From: Ruminococcaceae bacterium UBA866
GTDB lineage: Bacteria; Bacillota; Clostridia; Oscillospirales; Ruminococcaceae
Assembly: GCA_002295325.1 (NCBI GenBank)
Contig: DBGA01000012.1
Span: 5,928-29,253 of the forward strand
Length of the DNA stretch: 23,326 nucleotides
Direction of reading: 5' to 3'
Numbering within the stretch: the stretch's first letter is position 1; every line of letters starts with the position of its first letter. The notes beneath the pieces were generated by a model. The model was given only the letters and a program-made list of their open reading frames with translations. It did not search any database and was not told the DNA's origin. This document shows, one piece after another, positions 1-6,802 of the stretch. The position numbers and the translations under genes were made by a program.

Positions 1-40
1 TCTTAACAGACATAATGAAACTTCCTTTTTAGTAAAATTC

Positions 41-760
41 TTATATTACCATTCCGCCATTAGGGCTGATTACCTGCCCTGTTATAAACTTTGCATCATC
101 ACTTGCTAAAAATAAAACGACATTTGCAATATCTTCAGGTGTTCCAAGCTCTAATAATGGCGTTTCTTCTTTTAATTGCTCTAGTGTTTCGTCGGACAGA
201 TTTTTTGTCATATCAGTCACAATAACTCCAGGGGCAACGCAGTTTACATTTACTTTAGATGGTCCGACCTCTTTTGCTAGTGCTTTTGTGAACCCAATCA
301 TACCAGCTTTCATTGTGGAGTAATGCACCTCGCAGGACGCACCGCATATTCCCCAAATTGATGAAATATTTATGATTTTACCATAACGATTTTGCACCAT
401 TTGAGGAAGGATTGCCTTGCAGGTGTTAAACATTCCTTTGAGGTGGACCTCATACATTCTGTCAAAATCGCTTTCGGTAATGTCAAAGAAAAGTTTTTGC
501 TCTGAAATACCGGCATTGTTAATCAGCACATCAATTTTGCCAAACTGTTCTTTTGCACGAGAAACCATCAAAGCAACTTCATCAAATTTTGAGATGTCAG
601 CTTTGATTGCAATGGCATTTTGTAAGCTGTCAGCAAGTGCTTTTGCTTCAACTTCGGAGTTGTTATAGTTGATGATAACGTTGTAGCCACTCTGCGAAAG
701 TTTTATAGCAATTGCTTTTCCAATACCACGGGACCCACCGGTGACTAATGCTGTTCTCAT
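41..760 (-). CDS. SDR-family oxidoreductase, FabG-like (3-oxoacyl-ACP reductase type)
   Basis: Classical short-chain dehydrogenase/reductase of 239 residues, the usual length for the family. Visible motifs are the NAD(P)-binding TGGSRGIG (residues 7-14), NNAG (81-84), the catalytic Ser134 and the YxxxK pair Tyr147/Lys151, and the PG motif near 177-178. The conserved Asn of the catalytic tetrad appears as His106 in VHLKG, a substitution also seen in some other SDRs. FabG reduces 3-oxoacyl-ACP with NADPH in fatty acid synthesis, but the gene is not beside fab genes here, so the substrate is open. ATG start at 760, with GGGG upstream inside the loop of a perfect inverted repeat. It follows the lipoprotein gene on the same strand after 62 bp. 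Confident in the family, not the substrate. Confidence 0.88.
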   Translation of the reverse strand: MRTALVTGGSRGIGKAIAIKLSQSGYNVIINYNNSEVEAKALADSLQNAIAIKADISKFDEVALMVSRAKEQFGKIDVLINNAGISEQKLFFDITESDFDRMYEVHLKGMFNTCKAILPQMVQNRYGKIINISSIWGICGASCEVHYSTMKAGMIGFTKALAKEVGPSKVNVNCVAPGVIVTDMTKNLSDETLEQLKEETPLLELGTPEDIANVVLFLASDDAKFITGQVISPNGGMVI

Positions 761-795
761 CTAAATACAACCCCTATCTAATAAGTTGTATTTAG
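761..795 (-). promoter_or_regulatory. 11-bp perfect inverted repeat abutting the SDR start codon
   Basis: CTAAATACAAC at 761-771 is the exact reverse complement of GTTGTATTTAG at 785-795, with a 13-nt loop. In the gene's orientation the 3' arm touches the ATG and the loop holds the GGGG ribosome binding site. A possible -10 TATACT (minus strand, 794-799) overlaps the outer arm. It could be a repressor operator or a 5'UTR hairpin limiting ribosome access; sequence alone cannot decide. Confidence 0.5.
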
Positions 796-822
796 TATAG
801 CATATTTCACTATTAAAATAAA

Positions 823-1527
823 CTATTTCTCTGCTGAATACTCGCGAAGTTCGGGACGTGCCACCTCTTTAACTGCATTCTGCTCTGATAGCGCCATTTC
901 AAGCATATAAAGACTTTGGGTATCAGTTGATTTATCAAGTACCTTTGAGGTGTCATTGTAACGTACAAGTCCGTCTTTAGCATTAACTAGCATAGTTACT
1001 GATTGTGAAATGATTTCGATTTCTGTATCTTTATATGTGGTTTTGTTGAGAACTTTTGGGTCAAGCTCCATGGTATAGGTTTTTTCAGTTTCAGTTTCAT
1101 CGCAAATAATACTGTCAATTGCCTTTTTGTCAAAACTTGTTGCTAAGAGTTTTGTATAGCGGTGTGGGTTATCTTTGGAATATTGTGTGTTGTCAAGAAC
1201 GCTCCAACCTCTGCCTACAAGCCATTGCTCGGATTTTTCACCGTCTGAATATTCACAGTAAACAGGTCTGTTATTTAGGTCATATTGGGTTTGACAGTAG
1301 GAAATAACGCCACTTGGATTGGTTTTAAATACAAACTCAGATTTTATTGTATCAGATTTATTTTCTGCCTCAAATTGTGAAGTCACAGTAATTTTTCCAC
1401 TATCAAGGTCTAAAATAGTATTTTGTGCATTTTTAAGCTCCATATGTTTTTTCCCATCAGATGAACAAGCGACCATGGAAACACAGACCGCGAATATCAT
1501 CACAGCTAATGCTATCTTCTTAAGCAT
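823..1527 (-). CDS. Putative lipoprotein of unknown function
   Basis: A 234-residue protein with a lipoprotein signal peptide: Lys-rich start, hydrophobic stretch, and lipobox VSMVAC with Cys21 as the predicted lipidation site. It should be anchored on the outer face of the membrane. The rest is hydrophilic, rich in Ser, Thr, Lys and Glu, with alternating beta-like stretches and no motif I recognise. It resembles small outer-surface lipoproteins of Clostridia with a LolA/LppX-like beta-sheet fold, but that is only an impression. ATG start at 1527 with GGGAG about 10 nt upstream. It is divergent from pstS, sharing a roughly 200-bp intergenic region, and precedes the SDR gene on the same strand. 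Confidence 0.75.
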   Translation of the reverse strand: MLKKIALAVMIFAVCVSMVACSSDGKKHMELKNAQNTILDLDSGKITVTSQFEAENKSDTIKSEFVFKTNPSGVISYCQTQYDLNNRPVYCEYSDGEKSEQWLVGRGWSVLDNTQYSKDNPHRYTKLLATSFDKKAIDSIICDETETEKTYTMELDPKVLNKTTYKDTEIEIISQSVTMLVNAKDGLVRYNDTSKVLDKSTDTQSLYMLEMALSEQNAVKEVARPELREYSAEK

Positions 1528-1643
1528 AATGTATACACTCCCTTTTTGTTAATACTTAATTCGTACTACAATTATATTTGCGGTGATTGGATTTTATGCG
1601 GCTTGTTCAAGGTAAAGTTAGGGAAATAGTGGGCATAATAAAA

Positions 1644-1682
1644 TTTACATAGAATTTACAGAGCAAGACTTTGGTTTTTACA
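1644..1682 (+). promoter_or_regulatory. PhoP (Pho) box: phased TTTACA repeats
   Basis: Exact TTTACA hexamers lie at 1644-1649, 1655-1660 and 1677-1682. They start at 0, 11 and 33 bp, i.e. all on an 11-bp phase, with a degenerate unit (AGACTT) at the intervening position 1666-1671. This matches the Bacillus PhoP site, TT(A/T/C)ACA direct repeats separated by about 5 bp. It ends just upstream of a TATAAT box, where an activator covering a weak -35 would sit. The regulator encoded at 6095-6772 is the obvious candidate ligand. Confidence 0.85.
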
Positions 1683-1691
1683 AAGCCAATT

Positions 1692-1697
1692 TATAAT
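1692..1697 (+). promoter_or_regulatory. -10 box of the pst operon promoter
   Basis: Perfect TATAAT lies 10 bp after the last TTTACA hexamer. No good TTGACA lies 16-18 bp upstream (the region reads CTTTGG/TTGGTT), which fits an activator-dependent promoter using the Pho box in place of a strong -35. The predicted start is near 1704, leaving a leader of about 30 nt before pstS. Confidence 0.7.
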
Positions 1698-1732
1698 AGT
1701 GATTGTAAAGAGATGAAAGGTGGAAGAATGAT

Positions 1733-2632
1733 ATGAAGAAAATTATAAGCAGCGTATTATTAGTAGCATTGACTTTGACAATGCTTGCAGGATGTAAACA
1801 AAAAAATAATTCAAATACTCCAAATACTTCAAGTGCTACAACAGGTGGATTTGACTTATCAAAGGAGATTACAGTAGTTTCAAGAGAAGACGGTTCAGGA
1901 ACACGCGGTGCATTTATTGAACTTTTTGAAATCCTAGTAAAAGGCGACGATGGCACGAAATCAGACAAAACTACAAAAGAAGCTGTCATTGCAAATAAAA
2001 CCGATATTATGCTAACAAACGTTTCGAGTGATGACTACGCAATAGGGTATGTTTCGCTAGGCTCGCTAAATAATACTGTAAAAGCTCTGAATGTTGACGG
2101 AGTCGAAGCAACTACCCAAAAGGTAAAGAGCGGAGAATACAAGGTTGCAAGGCCATTTATGATTGCAACAAAGGGCGAAGTTACAGGGCTTAAAAAAGAT
2201 TTTATCGACTTTATCCTTTCAAAAGAGGGACAAGTGGTTGTTGCAAAAAGTTATATATCAGTGAGTGATGATGCAAAGGAATATTCAGGGGATAGACCTG
2301 CTGGAAAACTTGTCATTGCAGGCTCATCATCAGTAACTCCAATTATGGAAAAGCTAAAGGAAGCATACGTTGCAATTAACCCTAACGCTGAAATTCAAAT
2401 TCAACAATCAGATTCAACTGCCGGTATGACTGGGGTTATTGAAGGGACTTGCGATATTGGAATGGCTTCAAGGGATTTAAAGGATAGCGAAAAAGAACAG
2501 CTAACAGGTATAAGCATCGCAATTGATGGAATTGCAGTTATCGTAAATCCTAAAAATAATTTAAGTGATGTCACCGCTGAGCAGGTAAACAAGATTTTCA
2601 CAGGAAAGTCTACAACATGGGACGGGGTATAG
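1733..2632 (+). CDS. pstS: Phosphate-binding lipoprotein PstS, circularly permuted
   Basis: Captures phosphate outside the cell for the PstCAB importer. 299 residues; lipobox MLAGC gives Cys21. The order of parts is unusual. The half that normally comes second, with SREDGSGTRGAF (50-61), AIGYVSLG (103-110), the ARPF segment and DFIDFILS, comes first. The half that is normally N-terminal follows: AGSSSVTPIMEKL (196-208), QSDSTAGM (225-232), DIGMASRDL (241-249), AIDGIAVIVNP (263-273) and finally IFTGKSTTW. Both lobes and all phosphate-contacting loops are present, so this is permutation rather than truncation. I recall similarly ordered proteins in other Clostridia. ATG start, AAAGGTGG 9 nt upstream. 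First gene of the operon, behind the Pho box. Confidence 0.9.
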   Translation: MKKIISSVLLVALTLTMLAGCKQKNNSNTPNTSSATTGGFDLSKEITVVSREDGSGTRGAFIELFEILVKGDDGTKSDKTTKEAVIANKTDIMLTNVSSDDYAIGYVSLGSLNNTVKALNVDGVEATTQKVKSGEYKVARPFMIATKGEVTGLKKDFIDFILSKEGQVVVAKSYISVSDDAKEYSGDRPAGKLVIAGSSSVTPIMEKLKEAYVAINPNAEIQIQQSDSTAGMTGVIEGTCDIGMASRDLKDSEKEQLTGISIAIDGIAVIVNPKNNLSDVTAEQVNKIFTGKSTTWDGV

Positions 2633-2672
2633 TGTTTCCTACAATGGCTACCATGATGTAATAAAAATAAAT

Positions 2673-2708
2673 AGCTATAAGCTAGCATATATTTGCTAGC
2701 TTATAGCT
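2673..2708 (+). promoter_or_regulatory. Intercistronic 15-bp hairpin between pstS and pstC
   Basis: A perfect 15-bp stem (2673-2687 with 2694-2708) closes a 6-nt loop TATATT. No T-run follows (next bases GTGAAAAAAGC), so it is a poor intrinsic terminator. It more likely blocks 3' exonucleases and stabilises pstS mRNA, giving more binding protein than permease, as is common in binding-protein transporter operons. A leaky terminator role is also possible. Confidence 0.75.
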
Positions 2709-2734
2709 GTGAAAAAAGCAATGAGGTGTATCAC

Positions 2735-3592
2735 ATGAAGCAAAGTGCAAAGGAAAAATTGATGGAAATAATATTTTTAGTAGCGGCACTAGCCTCTATT
2801 ATTTCTGTTGCGTTAATCTGTTTATTTCTATTTGTAAATGGAATTCCGGCCATGGCAAAAATAGGTTTTTTTGATTTCATATTAGGGAAAAACTGGTCGC
2901 CAAGTGATGTTCCACCCGAATATGGAATATTCCCAATGATATTAGGTAGTATTTATATCACAGCTGGCGCTACCATATTGGGCGTTCCTATTGGTGTGTT
3001 AACAGCAGTTTTCATGGCGAAATATTGCCCTAAACCTGCATATAAAATATTAAAGCCTGCGGTAGAACTACTTGCAGGCATTCCGTCCGTAGTCTATGGA
3101 TTTTTTGGAATTGTTGTTATTGTTCCAATTATAAGAGAGGTTTTCGGCGGAAACGGCTCAAGTATACTTACCGCATCAATTCTACTTGGAATTATGATAC
3201 TGCCAACAATCGTTGGCATTAGTGAAGCGGCTATTCGGGCTGTACCTAGTAGCTACTATGAGGGTTCGCTTGCACTTGGCGCCACCCACGAAAGAAGTAT
3301 GTTTTTTGCTGTTTTACCAGCTGCAAAGTCTGGAATTCTTGCAGGAGTAGTACTCGGTATCGGACGTGCAATTGGCGAAACAATGGCAGTAATTATGGTG
3401 GCTGGAAACCAAGCCAGAATGCCAGGTGGAATTTTAAAGGGAGTAAGAACGCTAACCGCAAACATTGTAATTGAAATGGGTTATGCTGCTGACCTACACC
3501 GAGAAGCATTAATCGCCACAGGTGTTGTGCTTTTCGTTTTCATATTGCTTATTAATTTTACATTCTCCATCTTAAAAAGGAGGATGAAGTAA
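2735..3592 (+). CDS. pstC: Phosphate ABC transporter permease PstC
   Basis: One of two membrane subunits of the PstSCAB importer. About 285 residues with roughly six hydrophobic membrane segments, the BPD_transp_1 fold, and the cytoplasmic EAA loop that docks on PstB (EGSLALGATHERSMF followed by the LPAAKSGILAG segment). LAGIPSVVYGFFGI and GRAIGETMAV are PstC/PstA family signatures. The frame is open upstream to a TTG at 2693, but that lies in the hairpin loop. ATG 2735 has GAGGTG 6 nt upstream and is the better start. The stop overlaps the pstA start by one base (TAATG), indicating translational coupling. Confidence 0.93.
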   Translation: MKQSAKEKLMEIIFLVAALASIISVALICLFLFVNGIPAMAKIGFFDFILGKNWSPSDVPPEYGIFPMILGSIYITAGATILGVPIGVLTAVFMAKYCPKPAYKILKPAVELLAGIPSVVYGFFGIVVIVPIIREVFGGNGSSILTASILLGIMILPTIVGISEAAIRAVPSSYYEGSLALGATHERSMFFAVLPAAKSGILAGVVLGIGRAIGETMAVIMVAGNQARMPGGILKGVRTLTANIVIEMGYAADLHREALIATGVVLFVFILLINFTFSILKRRMK

Positions 3593-4485
3593 TGAAAAAT
3601 AAAGATTTGAAACCAAATATCAATGCAATCAACAAGATATCTTTAAAGTCGAAGTTTAAGAGCTACTTGAAAAGTCCGTTGTCGCTCATCATGTTTTTGT
3701 TTGTGGTTTTGGCGGCGGCAACCACGTTTTTTGTACTGACATACCTCATTGGATATATATTAGTAAAAGGTGTGCCATATCTAACACCATCACTTTTTGC
3801 ATGGAAGTATAACAGCGAAAATGTATCTATGATGCCGGCGATAATCAATACCGTGATGATGACACTAGGCTCTTTAATCATTGCAGCGCCCCTTGGAATT
3901 TTCACAGCAATTTACCTTGTCGAGTATGCAAAGCGTGGAAATAAACTGGTTTCAGTAGTTCGTGTTACGGCAGAAACACTTTCCGGAATTCCATCTATTG
4001 TATATGGGTTGTTTGGACTTTTGTTTTTTGTAACGACACTTGGCTGGGGATTTTCGCTACTAGCTGGTGCGTTTACATTATCAATTATGATTTTACCACT
4101 CATTATGCGCACCACAGAGGAAGCATTGAAGGCTGTACCCGACAGCTTTCGTGAGGGAAGTTTTGGTTTGGGTGCCGGCAGACTTCGTACTGTATTTAAA
4201 ATAGTTTTGCCCTCAGCAGTCCCCGGAATACTAGCAGGAATTATTCTTGCAGTCGGCAGAATTGTCGGAGAAACTGCGGCGTTAATCTATACCGCAGGAA
4301 CGGTTGCCGAAATTCCGTCAAGCCCACTAGGCTCAGGGCGAACTTTGGCAATTCATATGTATGCCCTTTCAAGTGAGGGGCTTTATACCAATCAAGCCTA
4401 TGCGACAGCTGTAGTTTTGCTAATCATGGTACTGTTCATTAATGCTGGTTCAGCATTTGTGGCAAGAAAACTGACAAAGGAATAA
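3592..4485 (+). CDS. pstA: Phosphate ABC transporter permease PstA
   Basis: Second permease subunit of the phosphate importer, 297 residues. It has a cytoplasmic N-terminus of about 30 residues, then about six membrane segments. LSGIPSIVYGLFGL matches the PstC counterpart, and the EAA loop reads EGSFGLGAGRLRTVF followed by VLPSAVPGILAG. GRIVGETAALIYTAG is typical of PstA. The ATG overlaps the pstC stop codon by one base, with an AGGAGG-like site (AAAAGGAGGATG) just upstream, so synthesis is likely coupled. An 89-bp gap with potential secondary structure separates it from pstB. Confidence 0.93.
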   Translation: MKNKDLKPNINAINKISLKSKFKSYLKSPLSLIMFLFVVLAAATTFFVLTYLIGYILVKGVPYLTPSLFAWKYNSENVSMMPAIINTVMMTLGSLIIAAPLGIFTAIYLVEYAKRGNKLVSVVRVTAETLSGIPSIVYGLFGLLFFVTTLGWGFSLLAGAFTLSIMILPLIMRTTEEALKAVPDSFREGSFGLGAGRLRTVFKIVLPSAVPGILAGIILAVGRIVGETAALIYTAGTVAEIPSSPLGSGRTLAIHMYALSSEGLYTNQAYATAVVLLIMVLFINAGSAFVARKLTKE

Positions 4486-4516
4486 CTTTGCATTAAAGAA
4501 ATAACGAAAGGTGGGA

Positions 4517-4558
4517 CGCGAGCATAAAAACTTCACTTTCATGTTGAGTTTGTACGCG
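4517..4558 (+). promoter_or_regulatory. Imperfect hairpin and orphan Shine-Dalgarno-like site in the pstA-pstB gap
   Basis: An AAAGGTGGG sequence just before 4517 resembles a ribosome binding site but is followed by ATA rather than a start codon. The bases from CGCG (4517-4520) to CGCG (4555-4558) can fold imperfectly, with AACTTCAC around 4529-4536 facing GTTGAGTT at 4543-4550. The GGTGG..AGCAT pattern recurs at the real pstB ribosome binding site (4564-4573), so it may be a decayed duplication of that site. Function is uncertain. Confidence 0.35.
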
Positions 4559-4566
4559 GCATGGGT

Positions 4567-4581
4567 GGAGCATCATGCTCC
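4567..4581 (+). promoter_or_regulatory. Palindrome masking the pstB ribosome binding site and start codon
   Basis: GGAGC (4567-4571), ATCAT loop, GCTCC (4577-4581). The 5' arm is the ribosome binding site GGAG and the 3' arm begins with the G of the ATG at 4575. A 5-bp GC-rich stem would compete with ribosome loading. Its role is inferred. Confidence 0.4.
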
Positions 4582-5336
4582 TAAATATGGAGAAACTTAA
4601 AATTTCCAATGTAGATTTATTTTATGGTGATTTTCAAGCATTAAAAAACATTAATATTGGGATTGATGAACATGAAATTACTGCATTTATCGGTCCGTCG
4701 GGTTGTGGAAAATCAACCCTACTTAAAAGCCTCAACCGTATGAATGATTTGGTTGAAGGGTGTAAAATTACAGGAGAAATATTGCTTGACAATCAAAACA
4801 TATATGGCGATATGGATATCAATCAGCTTAGAAAAAGGGTAGGAATGGTGTTTCAAAAACCAAACCCATTTCCAATGAGTGTGTATGACAATATTGCTTA
4901 TGGCCCTAGAACGCATGGAATACGTTCTAAACGAAAGCTTGATGAAATTGTTGAAAAGTCTTTGACTGATGCTGCAATTTTTGATGAGTTAAAAGACAGA
5001 ATGAAAAAATCTGCACTCGGTCTTTCAGGAGGACAACAGCAACGTCTATGTATTGCGCGTGCACTTGCAGTTGAGCCTGAAATTCTTTTAATGGACGAAC
5101 CTACGAGTGCTCTTGATCCAATTTCTACCTCAAAAATAGAAGACCTTGTCAGTGAACTTAAAAAAGATTATACTATTGTTATGGTAACTCATAATATGCA
5201 ACAAGCAGCGAGAATTTCGGATAAGACAGCCTTTTTCTTGCTAGGGGAAATTATAGAATTTGAAAAAACCGAGCAGCTTTTCTCTATGCCAAAGGATAAG
5301 CGATGTGAGGATTACATTACGGGCAGATTTGGGTAG
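4575..5336 (+). CDS. pstB: Phosphate ABC transporter ATP-binding protein PstB
   Basis: ATPase that powers phosphate import through PstA/PstC. 253 residues, typical length. It shows the PstB hallmark [12 protein letters not shown] near the N-terminus, Walker [10 protein letters not shown] (40-48), Q-loop [15 protein letters not shown], the ABC signature LSGGQQQR, Walker [13 protein letters not shown] and the switch His in [12 protein letters not shown]. All catalytic elements are intact. Start: ATG 4575 has GGTGGAG immediately upstream. ATG 4587 (MEKLKI) is closer to the usual PstB N-terminus but its spacing is long (16 nt). The start lies in a small palindrome. Followed by phoU after 61 bp. 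Confidence 0.94.
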   Translation: MLLNMEKLKISNVDLFYGDFQALKNINIGIDEHEITAFIGPSGCGKSTLLKSLNRMNDLVEGCKITGEILLDNQNIYGDMDINQLRKRVGMVFQKPNPFPMSVYDNIAYGPRTHGIRSKRKLDEIVEKSLTDAAIFDELKDRMKKSALGLSGGQQQRLCIARALAVEPEILLMDEPTSALDPISTSKIEDLVSELKKDYTIVMVTHNMQQAARISDKTAFFLLGEIIEFEKTEQLFSMPKDKRCEDYITGRFG

Positions 5337-5397
5337 GCCTCCTATTATCAAAAAATTCATAGATATCACCATAAACTATTAGAAAGGTATGAAAAAT

Positions 5398-6048
5398 ATG
5401 AGAAATCAATTTGATTATGAGCTAGCTCTATTAAATACGGAACTCATTGAGATGGGTGCATTAATTGAAAATGCCATTGGACGTGCAGTTGATGCACTAA
5501 TTAAAAGGGATGATGGTTTTGCGAAAGCCGCAATTGAGTTTGACTCAGAGGTAAACCAAAAAGAACGTGACATTGAAACTCGTTGTCTAAAATTGCTATT
5601 GCAACAACAACCAGTGGCAAAGGACTTACGATTAATCTCGTCTGCCCTTAAAATGATAACTGATATGGAGCGTATCGGCGACCAAGCCTGTGATATTGCT
5701 GAAATAACCCTAAGACTTACAGCCAAAGTGGACGTGAAAAAGCTAAATCATATCAGTGCAATGGCAGCTGCAACAATTAGGATGGTGCGTAATGCAATTG
5801 ATGCCTTTGTTGCGAGAGATTTACTTCAAGCACATGAGGTTATTGCCTATGATGATGAAGTTGATCGATTGTTTGATGATGTGCGTGATGAACTCATTAT
5901 GCTGATTAAAAATTCCCAAATGGGTGGTGAGCAGGTTGTAGATTTATTGATGATTGCAAAATATTTCGAGAGAATAGGCGATCATGCAGTAAATATTGCG
6001 GAGTGGGTTGTGTTCTCTATCACTGGTGAGCATAAGACCATCGAATAG
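5398..6048 (+). CDS. phoU: Phosphate transport regulator PhoU
   Basis: Cytoplasmic helical-bundle protein that links the Pst transporter to the PhoR kinase, damping the Pho response and uptake when phosphate is plentiful. 216 residues from the chosen start, the normal PhoU length, in two repeated three-helix halves. The metal-binding-type motifs KMITDMERIGDQACDIAE and its repeat AKYFERIGDHAVNIAE in the second half are diagnostic. ATG 5389 lies only one base after AGAAAGGT, while ATG 5398 has proper spacing and gives the usual MRNQFD start, so 5398 is preferred. It sits between pstB and the two-component genes, as in many Firmicutes. Confidence 0.93.
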   Translation: MRNQFDYELALLNTELIEMGALIENAIGRAVDALIKRDDGFAKAAIEFDSEVNQKERDIETRCLKLLLQQQPVAKDLRLISSALKMITDMERIGDQACDIAEITLRLTAKVDVKKLNHISAMAAATIRMVRNAIDAFVARDLLQAHEVIAYDDEVDRLFDDVRDELIMLIKNSQMGGEQVVDLLMIAKYFERIGDHAVNIAEWVVFSITGEHKTIE

Positions 6049-6094
6049 AATTGAACTATGAAGATAAATAAAAAAGAAAGGTAGGTGCAGCGTT

Positions 6095-6772
6095 ATGCTG
6101 ATATATCTTGTTGAAGATGACATGGGCATCAGAGAACTTATTATTTATGCGCTGAAAGCTGTCGGCTTTAATGCAATAGGTTTTGAAGAGGGCACAAGCC
6201 TTTTTGCAGCACTTGAAAAGGAAAAACCTACCTTGGTTGTGCTTGACATTATGCTTCCAAATGATGATGGGCTTGAAATTTTAAAAAGGCTAAAGTCGAA
6301 GGCACAGACAGCAGACTTGCCTGTTATTATGTTGACCGCTAAGGGCAGTGAGTATGATAAGGTTAATGCACTCGATTTAGGCGCAGATGATTATATTACA
6401 AAACCCTTTGGGGTTATGGAGCTTATCTCTAGGGTAAAGGCATTAATAAGAAGAACCGCATCAACTGTTGCAGAAGATGTGTTAGAGCTTGACCAAATTA
6501 AGTTGGATATAAAACGTAGAATTGTAACTGTGCAGGGTGAGGAAGTTACCCTATCATTTAAGGAATTTGAACTGCTCCACTATCTGATGCAAAACAAAGG
6601 CATTGTCTTGTCCAGAGATAAGATTATGCAGGTTGTGTGGGGCTTTGATTTTGAGGGTGAAAGTCGCACGGTAGATATGCATATTAAACTTTTACGCCAA
6701 AAATTACAAGAGTCGGGAAACTGCATCATAACAGTTCGTGGCGTGGGTTATAAAATCGAATGTATAGTTTAA
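6095..6772 (+). CDS. phoP: OmpR/PhoB-family response regulator (PhoP/PhoB type)
   Basis: Transcription factor of the phosphate-starvation two-component system, 225 residues. The receiver domain (about 1-115) has acidic-pocket residues Asp8/Asp9, phospho-acceptor Asp51 in VVLDIMLP, Thr81 and Lys103 in ITKPF. A winged-helix DNA-binding domain (about 128-225) has the usual FKEFELLHYLMQNKGIVLSR and RTVDMHIKLLRQKL helices and the RGVGYKIE hairpin. Spaced 46 bp after phoU and 30 bp before the kinase. Operon placement and the Pho box before pstS make phosphate control very likely. The ATG lies in a small palindrome, CAGC-GTTAT-GCTG (6088-6100). The symbol follows the Bacillus name; phoB would be equivalent. 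Confidence 0.9.
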   Translation: MLIYLVEDDMGIRELIIYALKAVGFNAIGFEEGTSLFAALEKEKPTLVVLDIMLPNDDGLEILKRLKSKAQTADLPVIMLTAKGSEYDKVNALDLGADDYITKPFGVMELISRVKALIRRTASTVAEDVLELDQIKLDIKRRIVTVQGEEVTLSFKEFELLHYLMQNKGIVLSRDKIMQVVWGFDFEGESRTVDMHIKLLRQKLQESGNCIITVRGVGYKIECIV

Positions 6773-6802
6773 ATAGATAACGGAAGGTGGTCGTCACCCA
6801 AT

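Noticed and set aside
1733..2632. PstS looked truncated because it ends right after IFTGKSTTW
   Set aside because: All missing C-terminal motifs are found at its N-terminus, and the total length and both lobes are complete, so permutation explains it better than truncation or frameshift.
2401..2688. 95-codon open frame on the minus strand
   Set aside because: It is antisense to pstS and the following hairpin, with no family resemblance; the same applies to the other antisense and out-of-frame stretches inside pst, alaS, comEC, MBOAT and DHHW genes.
2693..2734. Upstream TTG start for pstC giving 14 extra residues
   Set aside because: It lies in the loop and arm of a perfect 15-bp hairpin with no ribosome binding site; ATG 2735 has a well-spaced GAGGTG.
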